NCBI RefSeq assembly: GCF_014230355.1
Contig: NZ_JACLAX010000011.1
Location: 1-64,000 of the forward strand
Direction of reading: 5' to 3'
DNA length: 64,000 bases
DNA from: Novosphingobium piscinae
Lineage (GTDB): Bacteria; Pseudomonadota; Alphaproteobacteria; Sphingomonadales; Sphingomonadaceae
How positions within the stretch are numbered: the stretch's first letter is position 1; every line of letters begins with the position of its first letter. Below are positions 1 through 7,385 of this stretch, piece by piece. The notes below the pieces were generated by a model that was not told where the DNA came from, made no database searches, and saw nothing but the letters and a program-made list of their open reading frames with translations. Made by a program: the position numbers and the translations under genes.

Positions 1-750
1 GGCACCGGACGGGGCCAGCGACGCCGCGACCGGCACCGCTGCGGCGGGCGCCGGCGCCGCATTGGCCACGGCCGCCAGCACGTCGGCGCGGCGCACCCGC
101 CCGCGCGGCCCGCTGCCGGTCAGCTTGGCCAGATCCAGTTCATGCAGCGCGGCGAGGCGCCGCGCCACCGGAGTCGCCCTGACCGGCCCTTCGGGCGTGA
201 GCGGCAGCGGGCCGGCCAGCACCGGCGCAGCCGGTGCGCGCGCCGCCTGGTGCACGTCCTGCGCCGAAATGCGGCCATGGCGGCCCGAACCCGCGATCCC
301 GGCCAGATCGACCCCCAGCGCCTGCGCCTCGGCGAGGGCTGCGGGGCTGATCGCCAGCCCGGCCGGGACCGGCGGCGGGGCAGCCGGCGCTGCGCTCGGC
401 GGGGCCGGTGCGGCCGGGGGCGCGGTCCCGGCATCGGGATCGAAGCTGCTGTCCGAAGGCCGGAAGCCCGCGATCAGCGCGTCGATCTCGGCCGGGCTGG
501 CCTCGCCGCCATCCGACAGCACGGCCAGCAGCGCTCCGACCGGATAGGTCTCGCCGGGCTTGGCCAGGATGCGCACGAAGCGCCCATCGGCCTCGGCCTC
601 GACCTCGTTGGTGATCTTGTCGGTCTCGATCAGGGTCAGCACGGTGCCGCGGCTGAAGGGCGCGTTCTCGGCCACCATCCAGTCGGCGATCGTGCCTTCG
701 GCCATCTCGATGCCCCACTTGGGCATGGTGAACGCCTTGAGCTTGGCCAT
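1..750 (-). CDS. 2-oxoacid dehydrogenase E2 (dihydrolipoamide acyltransferase), partial
   Basis: This is the amino-terminal 250 codons of the E2 core of a TPP-dependent 2-oxoacid (pyruvate/acetoin type) dehydrogenase; the acyltransferase domain lies beyond the window edge. A lipoyl domain occupies about residues 1-80 with the lipoyl-lysine K45 in the motif ETDKITNEVEA. Ala/Pro-rich linkers follow, and then two peripheral subunit-binding domains, about residues 134-168 (ISPAALAEAQALGVDL then GSGRHGRI) and 192-226 (ATPVARRLAALHELDL then GSGPRGRV). Most E2 proteins of this type carry one such domain, so the duplication is notable. It lies 18 bases downstream of the E1-beta gene on the same strand, which fits an operon. 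Lipoyl attachment and E1/E3 docking are known family roles; the actual 2-oxoacid substrate cannot be read from this part. Confidence 0.93.
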   Translation of the reverse strand, partial: MAKLKAFTMPKWGIEMAEGTIADWMVAENAPFSRGTVLTLIETDKITNEVEAEADGRFVRILAKPGETYPVGALLAVLSDGGEASPAEIDALIAGFRPSDSSFDPDAGTAPPAAPAPPSAAPAAPPPVPAGLAISPAALAEAQALGVDLAGIAGSGRHGRISAQDVHQAARAPAAPVLAGPLPLTPEGPVRATPVARRLAALHELDLAKLTGSGPRGRVRRADVLAAVANAAPAPAAAVPVAASLAPSGA

Positions 751-767
751 GTGCCGTCCTCCCCGCG

Positions 768-1778
768 TCAGCGGAACGCGAGGGTGCGGCGGACGGCCCC
801 CTCGATCGTCTGCGGCGAGGGCAGCCAGGCCCGTTCGAGCCCGCGCGAGAACGGGATCGGCGCGTGCGGTCCGGTCAGCATGGCGGGCGGCGCCTTGAGG
901 CTGGTGAAGGCGCGCGCCGCGACCAGGGCGGCTACGTCGGCGGCCAGGCTGCAGCGCGGCGGGCTTTCGTCGACCACCACCAGCCGCCCGGTCTGTTCGA
1001 CCGAATCGAGGATCGCGTCCTCGTCCATCGGGCTGGTGGTGCGCAGGTCGAGCAGGTCGATCCCGATCCCTTCGGCGGCCAGCTTGTCGGCGGCCTTCTC
1101 GGCGAAGTTGACCATGCGCCCGCAGGCCACCACGGTGACGTCGCCGCCCTCGCGCACCATCCGCGCCTGGCCGAAGGGCACGCGGTGCTCGCCCTCGGGG
1201 ACCTCGCCCTTCACCCCGTAGAGCGCCTTGTGCTCGAAGAACATCACGGGATCGTCGCCGCGCAGCGCCTCGGTCAGCAGGCCCTTGGCGTCGGCCGGGG
1301 TGGTCGGCAGCACCACCTTGAGGCCGGGGATCGCCGTCAGCAGGGCATATACCGACTGGCTGTGCTGCGCCGCGGTCTGCATGCCCGCGCCGTAGACCAT
1401 GCGGACCACCGCCGGGCAGCGGGTCTTGCCGCCGAACATGTAGCGGAACTTGGCCATCTGGTTCCACAGCTGGTCCATGCTGACCCCGACAAAGTCGGCG
1501 AACATCAGCTCGGCCACCGGGCGCTTGCCGGCCAGGGCCGCGCCCGCCGCGGCGCCGATGATCGCGCTTTCCGAGATCGGGGTGTCGATCACCCGGTCGG
1601 GGCCGAACTTGGCCCACAACCCGGTGGAAGTCCCCCAGATCCCGCCGATCGCCTCGGGCCCGCCGGCCGTGCCGTTGCCGCCGACCACGTCCTCGCCCAG
1701 CAGCATGATGTCGCCGTCCCGCTCCATCTCGGCGTGGAGCGTGCTGAGGATCGCCTCGCGGATGTTCATGATCGCCAT
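768..1778 (-). CDS. 2-oxoacid dehydrogenase E1 component, beta subunit
   Basis: A 336-residue transketolase-like beta subunit (pyrimidine-binding plus C-terminal transketolase domains) that pairs with the alpha subunit encoded just upstream. The family opening is clear (MNIREAILSTLHAEMERD, then LLGEDV), as are the internal GDDPVMFFEHKALY and late VVVDE segments. I place the start at the ATG 13 bases after the E1-alpha stop, preceded by GGGAC; a second in-frame ATG three codons on is possible. Order E1-alpha, E1-beta, E2 is that of acetoin and pyruvate dehydrogenase operons. The placement among Rieske oxygenase and SDR genes suggests it handles a 2-oxoacid or acyloin made during degradation of the local substrate rather than central pyruvate; that is inference. 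Confidence 0.92.
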   Translation of the reverse strand: MAIMNIREAILSTLHAEMERDGDIMLLGEDVVGGNGTAGGPEAIGGIWGTSTGLWAKFGPDRVIDTPISESAIIGAAAGAALAGKRPVAELMFADFVGVSMDQLWNQMAKFRYMFGGKTRCPAVVRMVYGAGMQTAAQHSQSVYALLTAIPGLKVVLPTTPADAKGLLTEALRGDDPVMFFEHKALYGVKGEVPEGEHRVPFGQARMVREGGDVTVVACGRMVNFAEKAADKLAAEGIGIDLLDLRTTSPMDEDAILDSVEQTGRLVVVDESPPRCSLAADVAALVAARAFTSLKAPPAMLTGPHAPIPFSRGLERAWLPSPQTIEGAVRRTLAFR

Positions 1779-1791
1779 GGTCGCGGGTCCC

Positions 1792-2769
1792 TCAATAGTA
1801 TTCCACGTAGACATCGTCGGCGACGGTCGCCGGATCGGGATCGGCGGCGGCGCGCGCCGTGGCGACGGCCGCGTCGATCAGCGCCGCAACCTCGGCATCG
1901 ACCGCGTCGAGCTCGGCTGCGGTGAGTAGCCCGGCCCCGGTCACCCTGGCGCGGAAGCCTTTCAGGCAGTCGCGCTCCGCGCGGATGCGGTCGAGCTCGC
2001 CCGGGCCGCGGTAGCGCTGCGGGTCGCCCTCGAAGTGGCCGTAGAACCGCTCGGTATCGAGCTCGATCGCGGCCGGCCCGCCCCCGCCGCGGACATGCTC
2101 GAGCAGTTCGCGGAAGGCTTCATAGGTGGCGAAGAAGTCGCAGCCATCGGCGCGCCACACCTTCATCCCGAAGGCCTCGGCGCGGCTGGCGATGTCGCGC
2201 GCGGTGCCCACGGCATAGGCATCGCCGGTGTGCTCGGAATAGTGGTTGTTCTCGAAGACGAAGATCGCCGGGGCCTTCGTCACCACCGCCAGGTTCATCG
2301 CCTCGAAGGTGGTGCCCTGGTTGCAGGCGCCGTCGCCCGAGAAGGCCACGCCGACCCGGCCCCGGCCGTCGACCTTGGCGGCCAGCGCCGCCCCCACCGC
2401 CTGCGGCGCACCGCCGCCGACGATGCCGTTGGCGCCGAGCATGCCGACCGCGAGATCGGCGATGTGCATCGATCCGCCCCGGCCCTTGCAGAGCCCGTCG
2501 GCGCGGCCGTAGATCTCGAGCATCATGCCGGTCACATCGCAGCCCTTGGCGATGCAGTGGCCGTGCCCGCGGTGCGTCGAGACGATCTTGTCCTCGACCG
2601 TCAGCTGGTCGCAGATCGCCACGGCGACGGCTTCCTGCCCGGCGTAGAGATGGGTGAAGCCGCCGATCTCGCCGGTCTTGATCTCGTCGTGCAGGCGTTC
2701 CTCGAACGCGCGGATCGTGGCCATGCGCCGGTAGGCGCCGAGCAGCTGGTCATGGCCCAGTTGCAGCAT
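1792..2769 (-). CDS. 2-oxoacid dehydrogenase E1 component, alpha subunit
   Basis: A 325-residue TPP-binding alpha subunit. The thiamine diphosphate motif is intact: GDGACNQG, then EAMNLA, ending in ENN. The THRGHGHCIAKG segment and the GGSMH loop are typical of the acetoin/pyruvate E1-alpha family. The start ATG is preceded by AAAGGAA at good spacing; longer upstream reading frames run back into the neighbouring oxygenase gene and lack support. It begins 11 bases after that Rieske oxygenase gene ends and is followed 13 bases later by E1-beta, so the whole set from the SDR at 4891 down to E2 looks like one transcript. The enzyme would decarboxylate a 2-oxoacid (or cleave an acyloin) and pass the acyl group to E2 lipoate. 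Confidence 0.94.
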   Translation of the reverse strand: MLQLGHDQLLGAYRRMATIRAFEERLHDEIKTGEIGGFTHLYAGQEAVAVAICDQLTVEDKIVSTHRGHGHCIAKGCDVTGMMLEIYGRADGLCKGRGGSMHIADLAVGMLGANGIVGGGAPQAVGAALAAKVDGRGRVGVAFSGDGACNQGTTFEAMNLAVVTKAPAIFVFENNHYSEHTGDAYAVGTARDIASRAEAFGMKVWRADGCDFFATYEAFRELLEHVRGGGGPAAIELDTERFYGHFEGDPQRYRGPGELDRIRAERDCLKGFRARVTGAGLLTAAELDAVDAEVAALIDAAVATARAAADPDPATVADDVYVEYY

Positions 2770-2780
2770 CGCGGTTCCTT

Positions 2781-4130
2781 TCAGATGTCGTCCGGACCCT
2801 TGCCGCCGGGCCCATAGAGGTAATCGTCCAGCACCTTGTGGAAGTGCCGGATGCGCAGCTCCTGCTCGCCGATCCACAGGCCGGGGAAGCTGTCGGAGCG
2901 CATCCCCAGCTGGACGGTGGGCAGGTTGAAGGCGTCCTGGTCCAGCACCTGGCCGATGCTGCGGTCGCCGTGCTTGAAGCGCCGGTGCTTGACCCGCTCG
3001 GGCCAGGGCTCGCCCTCGGGCACCAGCTCGAACACCCAGACATCGTAGAGCATCTTGTTGGGATCGGTGGCGTGGGGCCGCTGGCGGAACATCAGGATGT
3101 CGTCGGCGTGGACGTTGAGCGCGACGTTGGGGAAGATCATGTAGTGATAGTCGTCGGTCAGCTGATCGTCGTTCAGCTCGGAATAGTCCTTGCCCTGGGC
3201 CTGGCCGTGCGCGCGCTTGAAGCGCTGCACGTCGCGCCGGATGTCGCTGACCCGGCCCTCGTAGTCGGCCGGGTCCATCCCGGCCTTGCGCATGATCTCG
3301 TCGATCGCCGGCGGAATCTGGCTGGGCATGGCAACCCGCGGCGAGATCGTGGCGAAGGGGATCAGGTAGCGGTTGTGCCGCTCGTAGCAGTCGATCTGGA
3401 CGTTGACGTCATCCAGGTACCACAGCAGCTGGGGGTGGATTCCCTGGACGTGGTAGGTCTCGTTGAAGGCATCGACCGACGCCTTCCAGTTGCAGTCCCA
3501 CTCCACGGTCACGTCGCGCACCCAGGCCATCCGCTCGGGGTGGTAGGGTTCGAGGTGGTCCTTGAGCGGCGCGATGAAATCGTCGAACGGCTCGACCGCG
3601 GGGTTGAGCGAGAACCACACGAAGCTGTTCCACTCGGTGCAGGGCAGGCTGGTCAGCGTCATGCCCGGGGGCCCGCCCTGGGGGAAGGTGCAGAGATCGG
3701 GCAGGCGCTCGATCTTGCCGTCGAGGCCATAGGTCCAGTGGTGGTACATGCAGCGGAATTCGGTGGCCTTGCCGATCCCCTCGGGGCGCAGGCGGTTGCC
3801 GCGGTGCAGGCAGACATTGGGGAAGCAGCGCAGCGAGCCATCGGCCTGGCGCACGATCAGCACCGATTCCTTGCCGATCTCGGTGCAGATGTAGTCACCC
3901 GGCTCGGGGATGTCGTCGGCCCGGCCGCCGAGCAGCCAGACCTTGGTCCAGACCCGCTCCCACTCCAGCTTCATGAACGCTTCGGAATAGTAGCGCTCGG
4001 CCGGGATCACCGCGGTGCCCAGCTCGGGATCGGGCGCCTTCTCGACCGGGGTGCGCCCGCCGGGCTGCGCGGGATCGACGCGGATCACGTCGACGACGCG
4101 CTTCACATCCATCCGCGCGGTATCCCACAT
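2781..4130 (-). CDS. Rieske non-haem iron oxygenase, alpha subunit (first of two)
   Basis: A 449-residue ring-hydroxylating oxygenase alpha subunit. The Rieske [2Fe-2S] ligands are visible as C107-x-H109 and C127-xx-H130. The catalytic iron site follows in NETYHVQGIH (E224, H227, H232), with the probable carboxylate ligand in the late DQDAFNLPTVQ segment. The start used here overlaps the upstream SDR stop (TGATG), which suggests translational coupling; ATG at 4112 is an alternative. No small subunit, ferredoxin or reductase gene is near, so electrons must come from proteins encoded elsewhere. Known relatives hydroxylate or demethylate aromatic, alicyclic or quaternary-ammonium substrates. The substrate here is unknown; CoA-ligase, SDR and receptor genes in the block suggest a hydrophobic cyclic compound. 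Confidence 0.92.
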   Translation of the reverse strand: MWDTARMDVKRVVDVIRVDPAQPGGRTPVEKAPDPELGTAVIPAERYYSEAFMKLEWERVWTKVWLLGGRADDIPEPGDYICTEIGKESVLIVRQADGSLRCFPNVCLHRGNRLRPEGIGKATEFRCMYHHWTYGLDGKIERLPDLCTFPQGGPPGMTLTSLPCTEWNSFVWFSLNPAVEPFDDFIAPLKDHLEPYHPERMAWVRDVTVEWDCNWKASVDAFNETYHVQGIHPQLLWYLDDVNVQIDCYERHNRYLIPFATISPRVAMPSQIPPAIDEIMRKAGMDPADYEGRVSDIRRDVQRFKRAHGQAQGKDYSELNDDQLTDDYHYMIFPNVALNVHADDILMFRQRPHATDPNKMLYDVWVFELVPEGEPWPERVKHRRFKHGDRSIGQVLDQDAFNLPTVQLGMRSDSFPGLWIGEQELRIRHFHKVLDDYLYGPGGKGPDDI

Positions 4131-4891
4131 CAGAAGTGCGTCCGGTTGGTGAAGCCGCCATCGACCACGAGGTGCGAGCCGTTGCACCAGCTGGCAGCCT
4201 CGCTGGCGAGAAACACGATCGCCCGCGCCACCTCCTCGGGACGGCCGAGCCGGCCGGAGGGCTGCTGGCGCAGCTGGGCAAGGTAGAACTTCTCCATCGT
4301 GCCCTTGATCATGTCCCAGTTGCCGCCCTCGAACTCGATCGGCCCGGGCGAGACGACGTTGACGCGGATCCCGTCCTTGCCGTGGGCCAGCGCCAGCTGC
4401 TTGCCGTAGGTGATCAGCGAGGCCTTCATCGCGTTGTAGGCCTGCGGCCCACCCATCGCCTCGAGCGCCGAGGTGCTCGCCACCAGCACGATCGCGCCGC
4501 GCTGCTGCTCGGTCATCGTCGGGATCACCGCCTCGATCGCGCGCACCACCCCCAGCACGCCGGTCTCGAAGGAATTGGTCCAGTACCGCTCGCTGCCGAT
4601 CCCGCCGGCCGCCGAGCTGAGCGGGATCAGCACGTCGACCCCCTCGAGCGCCTCGATCGCCCAGGCCAGCCAGTCCCTGTACTCGTCGGCCCGCTTGACG
4701 TTGACCGCCTTGCCGACAACCGTGGTGCCATAGCGCGACAGCGCTGCGACCGCGTCCTTGACCGAATCCTCGCCGCGCGCGCTCAGCGCGATGTCGCAGC
4801 CCTCGCGCGCCAGGATCTCGGCCACGGCATAGCCGATGCCCCGCGCGCCGCCGATCACGATCGCCTTCTTGCCCTGCAGCCCGAGATCCAT
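4130..4891 (-). CDS. SDR-family oxidoreductase
   Basis: A 253-residue classical short-chain dehydrogenase/reductase. The cofactor motif GGARGIG sits at about residues 14-20. The catalytic Ser is in VLVASTSALE and the YxxxK motif is YNAMK; the VNVVSPGPI segment is also conserved. The ATG is preceded by GGAAGGG. It is the first gene of the leftward operon SDR, Rieske oxygenase, E1-alpha, E1-beta, E2, and faces a TetR gene across a 264-base intergenic region that holds a palindromic operator-like element. A role in oxidising an alcohol or diol intermediate produced by the coupled oxygenase is plausible. Substrate and NAD/NADP preference are not assigned. Confidence 0.9.
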   Translation of the reverse strand: MDLGLQGKKAIVIGGARGIGYAVAEILAREGCDIALSARGEDSVKDAVAALSRYGTTVVGKAVNVKRADEYRDWLAWAIEALEGVDVLIPLSSAAGGIGSERYWTNSFETGVLGVVRAIEAVIPTMTEQQRGAIVLVASTSALEAMGGPQAYNAMKASLITYGKQLALAHGKDGIRVNVVSPGPIEFEGGNWDMIKGTMEKFYLAQLRQQPSGRLGRPEEVARAIVFLASEAASWCNGSHLVVDGGFTNRTHF

Positions 4892-5039
4892 GCCACGCCC
4901 TTCCGTTCGTTCACGCCTGATCGGACAAAGGGGCCCGGCGCGTCGGCCGCGCCGCCCGGCCCGGCCCTGTGGGTCCGGCCCGGCGCCTGATCCTTTCTCC
5001 CTGCCCGCCAATCTATTGCACGGCCCGAGGGTTGCAAAC

Positions 5040-5065
5040 AAAAAACATGCTTGCATGCTTTTTTT
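5040..5065. promoter_or_regulatory. Operator-like palindrome A (TetR regulon element)
   Basis: An AT-rich island in GC-rich DNA between the divergent SDR operon and the tetR gene. CATGC-TT-GCATG forms a perfect inverted repeat flanked by runs of A on the left and T on the right, giving a 24-bp near-palindrome (5040-5063, one mismatched pair). A related element occurs at the three other divergent promoter regions up to 18.4 kb. The adjacent TetR proteins are the natural candidates to bind it; this is inference. Confidence 0.6.
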
Positions 5066-5155
5066 CACTCGCGCATGCTGCTGGCGGGGCGGCCCGGCCG
5101 TCCCGCAGGGGAGAGGCCGGACACGGCCGCACGGACAGACGCCGAAAGGACAGAC

Positions 5156-5827
5156 ATGGCGCTCACGACCCGGCGGGCCCCGGTGCCCGACACGGCCCGC
5201 GACACGGCTCCCGCACCGCCCTCCGCAGTGCCGGGGCTGCAGACCCGCAAGAGCGCCGCCACCCGCGCCCGGCTGATCGAGGCGACGATCGCCTGCCTGG
5301 TCAAGTACGGCTATGCCAAGACCGTGACCCCGCTGGTCGCGGCCGAGGCGGGGCTGTCGCGCGGCGCCATGCTGCACCATTTCGCCAATGGCGATGCGCT
5401 GATCCGGGCGACCATCGTCGCGCTCCACGAACGCCGGCTCAACGCCTTCCGCCGCGCCTCCGAGGCCCATCCCGGCGATGTCCGCGCGATGGTCCGCGGC
5501 TATTGGCAGCAGTTGCAGAAGCCCGGCTTCATCGCCTTCCAGGAACTGGCCATGGCCGCGCGCACCGATGCCGGCCTGGCCGCGATCCTGCTGCCGCTGC
5601 AGGCCGAGTTCAGCGACCGGTTCAAGGCGCTGGCCGGCCAGCTCTATCCCGACTGGAGCCGCCAGCCCGCGCGGCTCGATCTGGCCATGGCGCTGTCGCA
5701 GACGCTGATGGAGGGCATGCGCATCGCCGACCTGACCGGCGCGGTCGATCCCGCCCAGATCGAGCCGCTGCTCGACTGTCTCGAGGCCAGCGTGATCGCC
5801 CTGCGCCCGGCGGGAGAGCCGGCATGA
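5156..5827 (+). CDS. TetR-family transcriptional regulator (paralogue 1)
   Basis: A 223-residue repressor-type protein. After a variable N-terminal 25 residues comes the TetR helix-turn-helix domain: RARLIEATIACLVKYGYA, then VAAEAGLSRGAMLHHF. The C-terminal ligand-binding part contains YWQQLQKPGFIAF. It is closely similar in both domains to the TetR at 10936, so the two are paralogues that may share operators or effectors. The ATG chosen follows GAAAGGA at seven bases; a longer frame back to 5051 would run through the palindromic operator and is not credible. The stop overlaps the next start (ATGA), so the regulator is co-transcribed with the CoA-transferase, DUF35 and thiolase-like genes. 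Effectors of such regulators in catabolic clusters are often CoA thioesters; that is only a suggestion here. Confidence 0.92.
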   Translation: MALTTRRAPVPDTARDTAPAPPSAVPGLQTRKSAATRARLIEATIACLVKYGYAKTVTPLVAAEAGLSRGAMLHHFANGDALIRATIVALHERRLNAFRRASEAHPGDVRAMVRGYWQQLQKPGFIAFQELAMAARTDAGLAAILLPLQAEFSDRFKALAGQLYPDWSRQPARLDLAMALSQTLMEGMRIADLTGAVDPAQIEPLLDCLEASVIALRPAGEPA

Positions 5828-7026
5828 GCGGCCAGGGCCAGGGCCCGCTGGCGGGGGTGCGCGTGCTCGACCTGACGAGCGTGCTGATGGGCCCCTATGC
5901 CACCCAGATCTTCGCCGACCTCGGCGCCGACGTGATCAAGATCGAGGGACCGGGGGGCGATACCACCCGGGCCATCCCGCCCGGCCCGGACCCCACCCGC
6001 GGGGCGATGTTCCTCAACGTCAACCGCGGCAAGCGCAGCCTCGCGCTCGACCTCAAGCGGCCCGAGGCGCGGGCCGTGGTGCTGCGGCTGGCCGAACAGG
6101 CCGACGTGTTCATCCATTCGATGCGCGCCCAGGCGATCGCCCGGCTCGGGCTCGACTATCCCGCGCTGCAGCAGGCCAATCCACGGATCGTCTATGCCAA
6201 TCTCTATGGCTATGGCCGCGAGGGGCCCTACCGCGACTATCCGGCCTATGACGATATCGTCCAGGCCGCCTCGGGGGTGGTCGATCTGCAGGCCCGCCTG
6301 TCCGGCGGCGAGCCGACCTATGTCGCCAATGTCATCGCCGACAAGGTCAGCGGGCTGACCGGCGCCTATGCGGTGATCGCCGCGCTGTTCGCGCGCGAGC
6401 GCAGCGGGCGCGGGCAGGAGGTGGAGGTGCCGATGTTCGAGACGATGGTGTCCTTCGCCGCGGTGGAACACCTGTGCGGATCGCTGTTCAGCCCGCCGCT
6501 CGGCCCGCCGGAGTACCCGCGCGCGACCTCGCCGGCGCGCCGGCCCTATCGCACCGCCGACGGCCATGTCGGGGTGATGATCTACAACGACAAGCAATGG
6601 CAGGCCTTCTTCCGCGAGCTGGGCGATCCTGACTGGTCGCGCGATCCGATGTTCGCCTCGCTGCGCAGCCGCACCGAGAACATCTCGGCCGTGCTGTCGC
6701 AAGTGGCGCAGGTGCTCGAGACGCGCGGCACGGCCGAGTGGATGGAGCTGTTCCGTCGCGCCGAGATCCCCGCCACCCCGATCGCCTCGCTGCAGCAATT
6801 GCTGCACGATCCGCACCTCGAGCAGACCGGGTTCTGGGCGGAGCGCGAGACCGAGCTGGGCACGCTACGCTTCCCCGGCATCCCCACCCGCTTTTCCGAC
6901 ACGCCGGGCGCGATCGGCGATCCCGGCCCGCGGCACGGGGCCGACAATGCGGCGGTGCTGGCCGAGGCCGGGTTCGGCGCCGACGAGATCGCCGCGCTGA
7001 CCGCCAGCGGAGCGGTGCTGGGATGA
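5824..7026 (+). CDS. Family III (CaiB/BaiF-type) CoA-transferase
   Basis: A 400-residue CoA-transferase of the CaiB/BaiF/formyl-CoA transferase class. The N-terminal LAGVRVLDLTSVLMGPYATQ and ADLGADVIKIEGPGGD segments are diagnostic. The probable catalytic aspartate is D143 in AYDDIVQAASG. The C-terminal part has the usual RTADGHVGVMIYNDKQW region. It starts inside the tetR stop codon and overlaps the following DUF35 gene by the same ATGA arrangement. The family moves CoA between carboxylic acids without ATP, so it would activate or recycle a carboxylate intermediate of the pathway. The CoA donor and acceptor cannot be deduced. Confidence 0.94.
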   Translation: MSGQGQGPLAGVRVLDLTSVLMGPYATQIFADLGADVIKIEGPGGDTTRAIPPGPDPTRGAMFLNVNRGKRSLALDLKRPEARAVVLRLAEQADVFIHSMRAQAIARLGLDYPALQQANPRIVYANLYGYGREGPYRDYPAYDDIVQAASGVVDLQARLSGGEPTYVANVIADKVSGLTGAYAVIAALFARERSGRGQEVEVPMFETMVSFAAVEHLCGSLFSPPLGPPEYPRATSPARRPYRTADGHVGVMIYNDKQWQAFFRELGDPDWSRDPMFASLRSRTENISAVLSQVAQVLETRGTAEWMELFRRAEIPATPIASLQQLLHDPHLEQTGFWAERETELGTLRFPGIPTRFSDTPGAIGDPGPRHGADNAAVLAEAGFGADEIAALTASGAVLG

Positions 7027-7385
7027 GCGGCGCGGCGCAGCACTGGGACGAGGCCCTGGTCGCGGGCCGGCTGTTGCTGCAGCGCCCGGTGGGCGGCGGG
7101 GCGGCAGTGTTCCCCCCGCGCGAGTGCGCCCCCGGCAACGGCGCCGCGCTCGAATGGTTCGAGGCCTCGGGCCGCGGCACGGTCTATAGCGTCACCTGGG
7201 TCCAGCGCCGCCCGCCCGAGGAGCCCTACAACGTCGTGCTGGTCGATCTGGCCGAGGGCGCGCGGCTGATGGGCCGGGTCGAGGGGGTGACCGAGACCAG
7301 CCTGCAGATCGGCATGGCGGTGCGCGCGCGGATCGCCGAAGGGCCGGTGATCGTGTTCGACCCCGCGGGCGAAGGGACCGTGTGA
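7023..7385 (+). CDS. DUF35/OB-fold acyl-CoA-associated protein
   Basis: A 120-residue DUF35-type protein. The OB-fold part is recognisable from GRGTVYSVTWVQRR and the late GRVEGVTETSLQIGMAVRARI region. The N-terminal zinc-ribbon cysteines seen in many members are absent: one Cys lies in the region and no CxxC pair. It sits between a CoA-transferase and a thiolase-like gene, overlapping both (ATGA upstream, TGATG downstream). Known DUF35 partners include the ChsH2 C-terminal domain, which forms the Ltp2 aldolase complex in steroid side-chain degradation. By analogy this protein is probably the small subunit of a complex with the next gene product. Confidence 0.85.
   Translation: MSGAAQHWDEALVAGRLLLQRPVGGGAAVFPPRECAPGNGAALEWFEASGRGTVYSVTWVQRRPPEEPYNVVLVDLAEGARLMGRVEGVTETSLQIGMAVRARIAEGPVIVFDPAGEGTV

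Noticed and set aside
5051-5155. Longer N-terminal extension of the first TetR gene starting at 5051
   Set aside because: The extra codons run through the palindromic operator and have no ribosome-binding site; the ATG at 5156 has GAAAGGA at proper spacing and gives a normal TetR length.
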